Of a DNA stretch of 20,040 bases, positions 1 to 8,104 are shown one piece after another. Below the pieces are notes generated by a model. The model ran no database searches. It was not told the origin of the DNA and saw nothing but the letters and a program-made list of their open reading frames with translations. The stretch's first letter is position 1. Each line of letters begins with the position of its first letter. A program made the position numbers and the translations under genes. The DNA comes from JAXHTH01 sp034211115. Lineage in GTDB: Bacteria; Planctomycetota; Phycisphaerae; Phycisphaerales; SM1A02. The stretch lies in NCBI GenBank assembly GCA_034211115.1, contig JAXHTH010000345.1, positions 1 through 20,040 of the forward strand. The letters are read 5' to 3'.

Positions 1-481
1 GCCAGATGAGGGGATTCTCGCTCATCCGGCTGGGGAGCGTCCAGTTGGGATCCAGACGCATGATCTCCAGCCCCTCGCGGATCTCCACCGAGCGGCGCTG
101 CATGGTGGAGACGGACAGGCCGAAGGCGTCGGCGATCTCCTCGCCGGTCATGGTCGGCTCGAAGCTCGGATCGGAGAGGAAGTTGACCCAGCCGACGGTG
201 TAGGCGATGGCCGCGGCCCAGGTCTTCGCCTTCGCGCGCCCCTCCACGATGGGCGTGCCCTTCTGGCAGCACGCGGCGGCAAGCATCCGGCAACCGACGA
301 TGAACTCCGCCTCCAGTGGCGTCATGTGCCTGCGGCAGAAGGCGTCGGTCAGTTCGGTGATCTCGCGGAACCGGTCGCGGTACGGCGGCTCGATGCGCTC
401 GATCAGCTCGTTTCTGAGCTGCGCCAGACCGGCCTCGATCTCCTCCGGCGATTCGATGTAGCGGCTTGGCTGTTCGCTCAT
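1..481 (-). CDS. DUF6398-like protein, 3' end cut by window edge
   Basis: The reverse strand reads 160 codons without a stop from an ATG at 481 to the window edge, so the C-terminus is missing. A GGGGAG Shine-Dalgarno lies about six bases before the ATG. The protein starts MSEQPSRYIESPEE. Its middle (about residues 35-155) resembles DUF6398: an FREITELTDAFCRRH segment, then AAAIAYTVGWVNFL with SDPSF, then a helix-turn-helix-like stretch (MTGEEIADAFGLSVSTMQRRS), then the terminal DPNWTLPSR and NPLIW block. The family has no known function. The helix-turn-helix-like part, with a sigma-like 'GLSVSTMQRR' turn, suggests nucleic-acid binding, but that is inference. The 200 bases between this start and the amidase stop hold no gene. 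The family assignment is from memory of the conserved blocks. Confidence 0.75.
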   Translation of the reverse strand, partial: MSEQPSRYIESPEEIEAGLAQLRNELIERIEPPYRDRFREITELTDAFCRRHMTPLEAEFIVGCRMLAAACCQKGTPIVEGRAKAKTWAAAIAYTVGWVNFLSDPSFEPTMTGEEIADAFGLSVSTMQRRSVEIREGLEIMRLDPNWTLPSRMSENPLIW

Positions 482-682
482 GAAGCTCTCCCCAAACAGC
501 GCACCGGGGCGCCCGTGACGATTCACGAGACGCCGATACGACGCGAAGCGCTCGATGATATCCGCCCGGCGAAGCGATTGCTCGCGGCCCTCGGAAGTGG
601 ATCCTCATCGGGGAGCTTCCCAACGCCCGTGGCGGCGGGGCTCCGGCGGCCGCGGACGGGGCGTGTCCCGCGCGGTCGGCGG

Positions 683-2422
683 TCAGGTCGGAGTCGGCCG
701 CGTCCGCCACACGTCAAGCTCCCCCTCCAGAGCCATGCCGATACGACAAAGCGTGCCCTCGTCGAACAGCCGTCCCCAGAGGGTGATCCCGTGCGGGGTG
801 CCGTCCTCCTTGAAGCCGCAACGAATCGTCAGCGATGGATGTCCGGTGGCGTTGGTGATGAGCAGCATCGAGCCGGCATAGCTGGGGCTGACCATTGCAT
901 CCACCTCGGCGAACCGGTCGGCCATCATCTCCATCACCATCCGCCGGAACCGCTCGGCCTGCACGTAGTCAACGGCGGGAATGAACCGAGCCTGGCGGAA
1001 CAGGTTGGGCCATGCGTCCTCATCCTGCCGGGTCAGTTCATCGTCGCGGTCAGAGAGGGTCAGCTCTTCGAAGGCGGCGGCGGCTTCGACGGCGAGGATC
1101 GTCAGCAGCGTCTCGTAGGGCCAGTCGGGCAACTGCAGGGGCACGAGGCGGAGACCGGCGCGGCGCGCCGCCGCCAGCGCGACGCGATCGAGATCTGTCG
1201 CATCCTCGTCCTCGAACCAGGCGGGGTCGTAGCCCAGCCGCAGGCCGCGCGCGGTGCGCTGCGCATCGAAGTTGAGCGCGACGTCCAGCGATGACGGATC
1301 GCCGGCGTCGGCGCCGTTGATCGCGTCCAGCACGAGCATGCAGTCCTCGACGGTGCGCGCGATGGGGCCGATCTTGTCCAGCGACCAGCACAGCGCCATC
1401 GCGCCGGTGCGGGCGACGCGGCCGAACGTCGGGCGCAGGCCGGTGGTTCCGCAGCGCATGCAGGGAGAGATGATGGAGCCGAGGGTCTCGGTGCCGAGGG
1501 CGAAGCCGACGAGCCCCCCCGCCGTCGCCGCCGCCGAACCGGCGCTGGACCCGCTGGAGCCCTGCTCCGGGTTGAAGGGGTTCTTCGTCTGCCCGCCGAA
1601 CCAGACATCACCGTAGGCGAGCGCGCCGAGGCTGAGCTTGGCCACGAGCACCGCGCCAGCTTCCTCAAGGCGGTTGACAACCGCCGCGTTTGCGTCCGGC
1701 ACGCGCTGACGATACGGAGCCGCGCCCCGGGAGGTGCCGATCCCCGCCGTGTCGAAGAGATCCTTGGCGCCCCAGGGGATGCCGTGCAGCGGTCCGCGGC
1801 GCACGCCGTTGGCCAGTTCCGCATCGGCGCGCCGTGCCTGGGACAGCGCCAGATCCTCCGTGAGCGCGACGATGCACTCCAGTTGCGGGCCGAGGCGGCG
1901 CAGGCGGTCGAGATAGAGTTCGGTCAGCCGCACGCTCGTCAACTCGTGCCGCTCGATCCAGCGCGAAAGCTGCGTGATCGGCGCGAAGGCGATGTCCTCG
2001 TCGCGCTGTGGCAGCGCCCGTCCGTCGTCGTTGCTCCGCCTGATGGCGGCCGGCGGTGCATCGAAAACCAGAGCCGGCAGACGGGGATCGAAGATCTGCG
2101 CGGGAGCCAGTTCGTTGGGCAGCTCGATCGCCCGTCGGACCAGGAGACGCTGCACCTCCTCCTCGATCGTCTGGAGGATGAGCTTGCGCTCGCCGCGGGT
2201 GAAGCGCACGCCGGCGAGCTTCTCCGCCTCGGCGATGGTGTGAAGCGTGATGTCGGTGTCGGTCTTCGGTTCGACCGGCGGCGTCTCGTCCGGCGGCGCC
2301 GCCGTCTTCTCCTGCCGCGGCAGGTTTCCCGCGCCGCCGCTGGCGCGTCGGAGGAGGACCATCGTTGCCGCGATCGAACTCGTTGACCTCAGGAACGCGC
2401 GGCGACTGGCATTACGACGCAT
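683..2422 (-). CDS. Amidase-signature enzyme with Tat signal
   Basis: A 579-residue amidase-signature protein that would hydrolyse an amide bond; the substrate cannot be told from sequence. The Ser-cisSer-Lys triad is visible: Lys220 in PWGAKDLFD, Ser292 in the GSSGSSAGS loop and the nucleophile Ser316 in GTETLGSIISP, with the usual 24-residue gap between the two serines. The core resembles GatA, but residues 1-150 are an extension absent from GatA, and no gatB or gatC is nearby, so a role in tRNA amidation is unlikely. The N-terminus carries a twin-arginine motif (SRRAFLR, residues 6-12) followed by a hydrophobic stretch, so folded export is expected. AGGAG lies seven bases before the ATG. 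The upstream neighbour on this strand is the phosphatase-family gene, 74 bases away across a REP-like hairpin. Confidence 0.88.
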   Translation of the reverse strand: MRRNASRRAFLRSTSSIAATMVLLRRASGGAGNLPRQEKTAAPPDETPPVEPKTDTDITLHTIAEAEKLAGVRFTRGERKLILQTIEEEVQRLLVRRAIELPNELAPAQIFDPRLPALVFDAPPAAIRRSNDDGRALPQRDEDIAFAPITQLSRWIERHELTSVRLTELYLDRLRRLGPQLECIVALTEDLALSQARRADAELANGVRRGPLHGIPWGAKDLFDTAGIGTSRGAAPYRQRVPDANAAVVNRLEEAGAVLVAKLSLGALAYGDVWFGGQTKNPFNPEQGSSGSSAGSAAATAGGLVGFALGTETLGSIISPCMRCGTTGLRPTFGRVARTGAMALCWSLDKIGPIARTVEDCMLVLDAINGADAGDPSSLDVALNFDAQRTARGLRLGYDPAWFEDEDATDLDRVALAAARRAGLRLVPLQLPDWPYETLLTILAVEAAAAFEELTLSDRDDELTRQDEDAWPNLFRQARFIPAVDYVQAERFRRMVMEMMADRFAEVDAMVSPSYAGSMLLITNATGHPSLTIRCGFKEDGTPHGITLWGRLFDEGTLCRIGMALEGELDVWRTRPTPT

Positions 2423-2454
2423 CAGTGCACTCCTGGGCGTCTGCCCTGTCTCTT

Positions 2455-2480
2455 CCGCACGGCCGGGACGGCCGTGTCAC
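2455..2480. repeat. REP-like palindrome between two genes
   Basis: A hairpin with perfect 8-bp arms CACGGCCG and CGGCCGTG around a GGA loop, followed by TCAC. It matches the REP copies in the valS island, above all the one at 10072-10096, in arm sequence, loop and flank. It lies in the gap between the phosphatase-family stop and the amidase start. It has no T-tract, so it is better read as a mobile palindrome than as an intrinsic terminator, although it may stabilise the 3' end of the upstream transcript. Confidence 0.7.
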
Positions 2481-2496
2481 TGTCCTGTTGACGTGT

Positions 2497-3573
2497 CTAA
2501 GGAATGTCCCGCGGAATGAGGTCGATGATGACCGGATAGTGGTCGGCCGCATATCCCTTCGGATATGGATCGGTCCGCCAGTCATACTCCGGATCGTAGA
2601 GGGTGCCGAACACGTGCGCCGAGCCGATCACGAACTCGCGGTGCGCGGCGCTGTTGAGCAGGATGTAATCGAGCACGCGGCTGGATTCGTGCGTCTTGTA
2701 CAGGTTCGGCTCGGTCTGGTCGGCGTCGCGCCAGCGGGGGATGATGCGATGGGCCATGACGTCGATGAGCCCCGCCTCGAGATACAGGCGGAACGACTTG
2801 TCCCACGGCGCGGCGTTGAAATCGCCGAGGACGATGATGTTCCGCGAGCGATCGCGCCGGCGAACCTGGTTGACCAGCTCGATGGTCCGGATCGCCTCGG
2901 CTTCGCGCTGAAAGCGAAAATCGCCCCCCGACTTGTGATGCAGAACGAACAGCGTCAGCTCGTAGTCTTGATCGACCTTGACGTCCACCCGCAGGGGACT
3001 TCGCTGCATGGTCAGGCCGCGCCGGTACTTCGGGGGGACCGTCGAGAAGCCCGGCCCCACCCGCTTCACGTCGTCCAGTGAGAGGTTGGACCAGACCTCC
3101 GCGTTCGTGATCGGGAAGCGGCTCAGCACGCTCTGCTCGATGCCGCGGTAATAGCCGACGTCGAACGACGCCATGTGCTCGTAGCCCATCCCTTTCAGAT
3201 ACGTGTCGCGGAACCACGTCAGGCACTGGAGCGATTCGACCTCCTCGAGGGCGAGGATGTCGGCGTCGACCGCGCGGATGGCCGCGGCGAGGTTGCGGCA
3301 GCGCTCCTCGGACGTGGCCATGTCGATGTCATCGTGCTCGCCTTCCAACGTCGGATCGTCGACGTGATCGAAGAGGTTGAGCACGTTGTAGGCGGCGATG
3401 CGGATCGAACCCCGCGCCTGCGGCTTCGGCTGCGACAGGCCGAATCGATTCTGCCCGCCCGCGGCGCCGGTGCGCTGCAGGCCGCTCTCGCCCGCGGCGC
3501 CGCCACCCGACGAGACGGCGGACATCGCCAGCACCAGGCACAGACCGACACCCATCCACGACCGTCGACGCAT
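2497..3573 (-). CDS. Secreted endonuclease/exonuclease/phosphatase family protein
   Basis: A 358-residue protein of the Mg-dependent EEP fold (DNase I, exonuclease III, inositol phosphatase, sphingomyelinase). Family landmarks appear in order: AYNVLNLFD (61-69, metal/phosphate Asn), ILALEEVES (106-114, metal Glu), HHKSGGDFR (212-220), IIVLGDFNAAPWD (246-258), LDYILLN (301-307) and ADHYPVII (343-350, catalytic His). The frame is open from 3618, but I take the ATG at 3573: AGGAG lies nine bases before it, and the product then begins MRRRSWMGVG with a hydrophobic Sec-type signal ending near residue 25. The longer start would bury that signal behind 15 charged residues. The substrate is unknown; secretion argues against DNA repair and for degradation of extracellular nucleic acid or phosphodiesters. 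A TACACT -10 box lies upstream. Confidence 0.87.
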   Translation of the reverse strand: MRRRSWMGVGLCLVLAMSAVSSGGGAAGESGLQRTGAAGGQNRFGLSQPKPQARGSIRIAAYNVLNLFDHVDDPTLEGEHDDIDMATSEERCRNLAAAIRAVDADILALEEVESLQCLTWFRDTYLKGMGYEHMASFDVGYYRGIEQSVLSRFPITNAEVWSNLSLDDVKRVGPGFSTVPPKYRRGLTMQRSPLRVDVKVDQDYELTLFVLHHKSGGDFRFQREAEAIRTIELVNQVRRRDRSRNIIVLGDFNAAPWDKSFRLYLEAGLIDVMAHRIIPRWRDADQTEPNLYKTHESSRVLDYILLNSAAHREFVIGSAHVFGTLYDPEYDWRTDPYPKGYAADHYPVIIDLIPRDIP

Positions 3574-3626
3574 CACACGCTTCTCCTGTTCTTCGACGAG
3601 CTTCTTGACGCGAATCACGAGGGCGA

Positions 3627-3632
3627 AGTGTA
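3627..3632 (-). promoter_or_regulatory. Probable -10 box for the EEP-family gene
   Basis: Read on the minus strand this is TACACT, about 54 bases before the ATG at 3573, placing a transcription start near 3620. No convincing -35 hexamer is seen. The same or similar hexamers precede several other genes in the window. Confidence 0.35.
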
Positions 3633-3774
3633 ACGCGTCGGCGGCGGACGCGACGCCGACGATCCGGACCCCCCCTCCTTCCGGTTGTGCCGATCAGGCG
3701 GATTGATCGAGGCCGCGCCGCTCCGGCCGGCTCGATCCGCCCTCGCACAACCGGCATCAGCGAAGCCGTATTCG

Positions 3775-4044
3775 ATGCTGGAAGGTCACGGAGCACGAGG
3801 GAGAAGCCCCCTGGGCCACGACCGGGCCATCCTGCGCCGCCGGCTCGGACCGCTTGCGGTCCTGCTGGTCATGCTGCCCGCGGGCTGCGCCGCGTCCGAG
3901 AAGGCCGCCTACGTCAGCCATCTGAGGCACTCGATCCACCGGACCACGACGTGCGATGCGCAGCTCGCCGCCGCATTCGGGCTGGACGAGCCTGAAGGGC
4001 CCGTCCTCGCCGAGGCGGACACCTCCGGCGGGTGGAACGAATGA
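3775..4044 (+). CDS. Small putative lipoprotein
   Basis: An 89-codon frame with strong G/C at third positions. The product has an arginine-rich stretch (RRRLGP), a hydrophobic segment LAVLLVMLPAGC and a lipobox LPAGC with Cys38, then a short polar domain of about 50 residues with one further Cys (TTTCDAQLAA) and an acidic end. This is the layout of an exported lipoprotein, but no family is recognised. The stretch before the hydrophobic segment is long for a signal peptide, so translation may begin at an internal non-ATG codon: GAGGGAG at about 3799 lies before an in-frame CTG at 3811. The stop overlaps the first base of the A-run of the opposite-strand terminator. It is divergent from the EEP gene and convergent with the S41 protease. 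Confidence 0.5.
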   Translation: MLEGHGARGRSPLGHDRAILRRRLGPLAVLLVMLPAGCAASEKAAYVSHLRHSIHRTTTCDAQLAAAFGLDEPEGPVLAEADTSGGWNE

Positions 4045-4073
4045 AAACGGCCCGGCGCGCGAAGCGCACCGGG
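4044..4073 (-). terminator. Intrinsic terminator of the S41 protease gene
   Basis: On the minus strand a 10-bp stem CCCGGTGCGC / GCGCGCCGGG (one G-T wobble) closes a TTC loop and is followed by CCGTTTT. It begins 37 bases after the protease stop at 4111. There is no T-run on the plus side, so it serves the minus strand. Confidence 0.75.
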
Positions 4074-4110
4074 CGGGTTCATCATCAATCGAATTCCACC
4101 CGCTGAGCGA

Positions 4111-6372
4111 TCAATCCTCCGGCCGCGCCGCCTGCCGCACGTCCTGATCGCGGGCCAGCGCCTGGGCCTGGAGGATGAGCACGGCCATCTCGAGCTGCGG
4201 GTCGATGCCCTTGACGAGCAGATCGTTGACATCCGGCCGGTCCGGGTCATCGGGGTCGAGATTGCCCTCTTCATCGAGGGGGATGATCTCGGCGGCCTGG
4301 CGGAGCTCAATGGCGTCGATGTTCTGCTGGGCGGTCATGTCGACCTCGATATCGGGATCGACGCCCCACTCGGTGGCGCCGGGTCGCTTGTGCACGAGCC
4401 GGCCGGGGGTGATCCCGCCGTCCGGCGAGGGCAGGCGGTAATACTGGGTCGTCAGCTTCAGCCGGCCGTTCCGGGCGATGTAGTGCACCGTCTGCACGCT
4501 CCCCTTGCCGAACGTCCGCTTGCCCACCACCACGCAGGCCCCGTGCGCCTGGAGGCAGCCGGCGACGATCTCGCTCGCGCTGGCCGAGCCTTGATTGACA
4601 AGGATCACGGTGGGGATGTCGGCGAAGGCGGCGCGGTAAGCCCGCGCGTCCTGCCGCCACGCGCGACGGCCGAACTTGTCCTCCCCCGTCACGATGTTCC
4701 CCTGCCGCACAAACAGATTGCTGATGCGCACCGCCGCGGTGAGCAGCCCGCCGGGGTTGTAGCGCAGATCGAGGACCAGTCCGTTCGGCTCGCCGTCCGC
4801 GTTGATCTCCCGCCACGCCGAGAGCAGATCGTCCCAACTGTCCTCGGTGAACTGGGTGAGGCGGATGTACGCGATACGGCTGACCGGATCGAGATACCAG
4901 TCCCAGACCGGCTCGCCGTTCTCGTCCAGTCGCTCCTTCCACCAGCCCTTGACGGAACGGATCTTGATCACGTCGCGCTCGACGGGGATCTGGAGCAGTC
5001 CCTCGACCCCCTCGCGCTCCACGCCGAGCGTGACGACTTCGCCCTTGGGGCCGGTGATGCGATCGACGGCGTCGTTGAGGCTCCAGCCCACGGTCGAGTC
5101 GCCGTTGACCTCCATGATCAGGTCGTTGGGCTTGATGCCCGCGAAGTAGGCGGGCGTGCCTTCCAGCGGGTTGACGACCTTGATCTCGCGCTTGTCGTTG
5201 TGCCGGATGAGGATGCCCACGCCGACGAAGTTCCCCTGCGTCGCCTGCCGGAACCGGGCCAGCTTCGCGGGCCAGATGATCTCCGAGTAGGGATCGAGCC
5301 CCGCCATCGCCCCCTCGCCGAACTCGTGGTACACCACCTCCAGCGGCAGATCCAGCGACGCCATGTTCTCTTCGACCAGATCATCGAGCAGCCGGTTGAG
5401 CGCGTTGCGGTCCAGTTCTTCGTCGCTTCGGAACGTCAGCGACTCGAGCTTGCCGTCGATGAACGCAACCCACTCATCGACGACGTCGTCGTCGATCAGG
5501 GCGGGGAACGCTTCGCTGAGTGCGGTGGTGGTGGCGAACAACCGCAGCGCCTCCAGCCCGCCTTCCAGCAGCGGCCGCCAGCCGGCGGTCTCGATGTGCT
5601 CGGCGGCGGCGGTGCCCAGCGCGGCCCGCAGCATCCGCTGATCGATCCCGTCCAGCCGATCTTCCCAGTCCAGCGCGGTGGCGGGGTTGTACTCGCCCAG
5701 CGGCTCCTCGCCGATCCGCGCCCGGCGCTCGTTGCGCATCTCGTGCAGGCGGCGCGGGGCGTACTGCGCCAGCAGGCCCACGCGGCGGTTCACCGCCTCG
5801 AGCTGTTTGTCGTAGCGGTCGAACTCGTCGCGCCGCTCGGTGTCTTCGTAAAAGGTCCGAAGCAGGTAGAGCAGTTCCTGGGCGTCCAGCCAGAGGCGTT
5901 GATCCTCCGTGCGCGGGATCTCTGATTCGGCCCAGGCGACGAGTTCCATGATCTCCGGCTCGTCGAAGGCCTGGTCGAAGTCCTCGGCGAGCGTCTGCGC
6001 CTTGACCGCCTTGCGCAGGGCCTGGGCGAGCCGATCCTGCTCCAGCTCGTCGCGCATCTCGCCCAGCGCTTCGGCCCGCTGCTCCTCGCGCGCCTCGGCG
6101 GCCTGCTCGGCGTTGGCCCGCAACTGGGCCAGGGCATCGCGGAAGCGATCGACGGAACCCGCCACGGCCGCGTCTGCGGGCAGATCATCGAACTTGTGCC
6201 GCAGGGTCCCGTCATTGCCGCGCAGCGCCGCCTCCCAGATCTCCGTGGCCCACCGGTCGATCGAGGCGTGGCCCCCGCCCGCGGCGGGAGCGTCGACCGG
6301 CGCGGCCGTGGCCGGGACGAGCAGGGCGGCGATCATCAGCAGGGGCAGTCGGAGCCGGGTGCGGTGAATCAT
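4111..6372 (-). CDS. S41 carboxy-terminal processing protease with PDZ domain
   Basis: A 753-residue exported serine protease of the C-terminal processing family (CtpA/Prc type), which trims or degrades periplasmic proteins from their C-termini. A signal peptide covers residues 1-24 (LPLLMIAALLVPATAA). Residues 40-380 form a long, mostly helical region with a Glu/Arg-rich coiled coil at 75-130. The PDZ domain spans about 382-462 (FVGVGILIRHND; AGIKPNDLIMEVNGD). The peptidase core spans about 495-680, with LVLDLRYNPGG, the catalytic Ser598 in GSASASEI and the general base Lys623 in FGKGSVQ, 25 residues apart as in Prc. Most CtpA enzymes are near 400-500 residues, so this is the long type, nearer Prc in size, but with the extra mass before the PDZ. 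The ATG at 6372 has no strong Shine-Dalgarno. It has its own terminator. Confidence 0.93.
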   Translation of the reverse strand: MIHRTRLRLPLLMIAALLVPATAAPVDAPAAGGGHASIDRWATEIWEAALRGNDGTLRHKFDDLPADAAVAGSVDRFRDALAQLRANAEQAAEAREEQRAEALGEMRDELEQDRLAQALRKAVKAQTLAEDFDQAFDEPEIMELVAWAESEIPRTEDQRLWLDAQELLYLLRTFYEDTERRDEFDRYDKQLEAVNRRVGLLAQYAPRRLHEMRNERRARIGEEPLGEYNPATALDWEDRLDGIDQRMLRAALGTAAAEHIETAGWRPLLEGGLEALRLFATTTALSEAFPALIDDDVVDEWVAFIDGKLESLTFRSDEELDRNALNRLLDDLVEENMASLDLPLEVVYHEFGEGAMAGLDPYSEIIWPAKLARFRQATQGNFVGVGILIRHNDKREIKVVNPLEGTPAYFAGIKPNDLIMEVNGDSTVGWSLNDAVDRITGPKGEVVTLGVEREGVEGLLQIPVERDVIKIRSVKGWWKERLDENGEPVWDWYLDPVSRIAYIRLTQFTEDSWDDLLSAWREINADGEPNGLVLDLRYNPGGLLTAAVRISNLFVRQGNIVTGEDKFGRRAWRQDARAYRAAFADIPTVILVNQGSASASEIVAGCLQAHGACVVVGKRTFGKGSVQTVHYIARNGRLKLTTQYYRLPSPDGGITPGRLVHKRPGATEWGVDPDIEVDMTAQQNIDAIELRQAAEIIPLDEEGNLDPDDPDRPDVNDLLVKGIDPQLEMAVLILQAQALARDQDVRQAARPED

Positions 6373-6693
6373 GTTCGGGTCATACCTGTGATGCGGGTTG
6401 TCATGGGCGTTCGGGTTGTTCGCAATGGCGAGGGCGCTGGCATCGATGCCGTGCGGACCGCTCCCGGCCTCGCTGAGGATCGGCTAACGGGGCCCGCCCC
6501 TTCACCGCTTCAGGACGACCGGGCCGCGGAGGCGCCCGCGACGCGGTCCCTCCGACCCCTCTCCTACCGTCGGTGACGAGGCGGGTTGACCCGCATCGCG
6601 GTTCCGGCTCATTCTATACGTCGCCTTCCCGGCCTCGGTGCGGTTGGGCCGGCGGGCCGGTGGTGACCATCCTCCGGTGGCTATACTCGTCTC
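6373..6693. other. Divergent intergenic region
   Basis: These 321 bases separate the minus-strand protease from the plus-strand membrane protein. I see no frame with a start signal and convincing coding pattern. It must hold the promoter of the protease and that of the small membrane protein (a TATACT at its right end). A TTGACC at 6586 and TATACG at 6615 are 23 bases apart, too far to be a normal pair. Confidence 0.5.
6682..6687 (+). promoter_or_regulatory. -10 box implying a leaderless mRNA
   Basis: TATACT ends six bases before the ATG at 6694. With normal spacing, transcription would begin at or within a base or two of the A of the start codon. No Shine-Dalgarno precedes that ATG, which fits leaderless initiation. 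No clear -35 is seen. Confidence 0.4.
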
Positions 6694-6966
6694 ATGCTGA
6701 GCGAGTCGATGCCGCATCTGGCGGGCCTCCCTGCCGCGACAACCGGGGCGTCGAACGGGCAGGCGCTGATGAACGCCTGGGTCCTGTTTGGAACAATCGC
6801 GGTGCTGCTCGGTCTATTCTTCATCTTCGTGCTGGTCCTGGCGGTGCTTCGCCGCCGCCGCCGCGTTTCGCCGAAGGGCGGCGAAGGCAGGACGCCGACC
6901 GTCGATCCCTGGGCCGAGGCGGGCCAGCGGGCCCGGCCATACCCGCAACGCGACCGGCGACGTTGA
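6694..6966 (+). CDS. Small single-helix membrane protein
   Basis: A 90-residue protein: a polar N-terminus of about 26 residues, one strongly hydrophobic helix (about 28-52, with LLGLFFIFVLVLAV), then RRRRR at 53-57 and a basic, Gly/Pro-rich tail. By the positive-inside rule the arginine cluster and tail face the cytoplasm and the N-terminus is outside. No family is recognised. The first ATG fits a leaderless transcript; ATGs at residues 6 and 26 are alternatives. It is convergent with the TPR lipoprotein gene, 39 bases away. Confidence 0.6.
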   Translation: MLSESMPHLAGLPAATTGASNGQALMNAWVLFGTIAVLLGLFFIFVLVLAVLRRRRRVSPKGGEGRTPTVDPWAEAGQRARPYPQRDRRR

Positions 6967-7005
6967 TGCCCATCGCTTGCGCGGTCCCCGCTTGATCGAC
7001 ACGTC

Positions 7006-8073
7006 TCACTCGCCGGCGAGGGCCCGCTGCAGGGCCCGGATCTCCGGTGCGTTTCCGCCGGACACGCGGGCCTGCTCCAGCCACAGTTCCGCCGCCCCGC
7101 GGCGACCGGCCCGCAGGAACGCCTCCCCCGCCCGCACGGCCGCCAGGTACGCCCGGGGATCGGTCGGCCGCTGCCGGTAACGGTGGGCCCAGGCCTCGGC
7201 GGCCCTCTCGTGCCGGCCCTGCTGCTCGTAGGCGGCGGCGAGTTCGGCAGTGACGCCCGGATCGGCCCGCTGAGCGTCGGAGAGGGCCGTAAGCAGCTCC
7301 AGGGCCCTCCGGACGTCTCCATGGCGACGGTGGATCCTCGCCTCCTGCACGCGGAATCGCAGATCGTCGGGCACCAGCCGCCTCGCCCGGCTGATCCGCC
7401 CCAGCGCCTCCTCGAAATCCCCCTCTTCCAGTGCGATCATCGCCAGCGAGGCGTGGGCCAGCGGCTCGTCGGCATCCAGCTCGATGACCCGTCTCAGCGA
7501 TCGCTTCGCCTCCTCGAATCGCTTTTCCTGAATGAGTATCTGGGCCTCGTACAGCGGATGCTGGGGATTGGTCGGATCGAGCCGCCCGGCCTCCCGAAAC
7601 TGGTCGAGGGCGGCATCGGTCTCGCCCGCGGCCAGGGCCATCATCGCCGCAGAATGGCGAAGACCGGCCGATTCGGGTTCGACCTCGACGGCCGCCTGGT
7701 AGTGCTCATAGGCCTCGCGCCGGGCCGTCTCTGCCGCTTCCTCATCGCCGCGGCGCTGGGCCTGGGTGGCCTTGATGATGAGCACCTGGCTCATCAGTTC
7801 GCGGGCCCGCACCTCGCGCGGGGCCCTCTCGATGAGCTTGTCGAGGATCAGCTCCGCCTCGACGAGATTTCGGGAGTTCAGGTACTCGTTCGCCGCGGTG
7901 AGGGCGGCCTCGATCGCGTCCCGATCCACCTCCGCCGCCGCCGGCCCGGGCGCCGCGGGGGCCGCATCATCGGACCCGGCGGGTGAATCGGCCTCATTCG
8001 GGCATCCAAAGAGGCCGAAACATCCGGCGAGCGCCGCCGATACGACGATGTGGCCCAATCGCGGTGCGCGCAT
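7006..8073 (-). CDS. TPR-repeat lipoprotein
   Basis: A 355-residue protein made almost wholly of helical tetratricopeptide-like repeats from about 53 to 345. Units are recognisable by pairs such as YEHYQAAVEVEPES, ALDQFREAGRLDPTNP, AKRSLRRVIELDADEP and ALGRISRARRLVPDD; about six to eight repeats fit. TPR arrays bind other proteins. The N-terminus is a lipoprotein signal with two possible lipoboxes: LAGC (Cys18, the better consensus) and LFGC (Cys24), followed by a flexible Ala/Pro/Asp linker. It would be anchored to a membrane on the periplasmic side. It starts only 31 bases from the start of valS on the other strand, so their promoters must overlap or lie inside the neighbouring gene. The partner is unknown. 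Confidence 0.85.
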   Translation of the reverse strand: MRAPRLGHIVVSAALAGCFGLFGCPNEADSPAGSDDAAPAAPGPAAAEVDRDAIEAALTAANEYLNSRNLVEAELILDKLIERAPREVRARELMSQVLIIKATQAQRRGDEEAAETARREAYEHYQAAVEVEPESAGLRHSAAMMALAAGETDAALDQFREAGRLDPTNPQHPLYEAQILIQEKRFEEAKRSLRRVIELDADEPLAHASLAMIALEEGDFEEALGRISRARRLVPDDLRFRVQEARIHRRHGDVRRALELLTALSDAQRADPGVTAELAAAYEQQGRHERAAEAWAHRYRQRPTDPRAYLAAVRAGEAFLRAGRRGAAELWLEQARVSGGNAPEIRALQRALAGE

Positions 8074-8104
8074 GGCTCAAACACCACTCCACAGCGAGAG
8101 TATC

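Noticed and set aside
4390..5925. 511-codon open frame on the plus strand
   Set aside because: Lies opposite the well-supported S41 protease; the product is a shadow rich in Arg, Val and Gln.
6586..6620. Promoter pair TTGACC and TATACG
   Set aside because: Spacing of 23 bases is too long for a sigma-70 type promoter.
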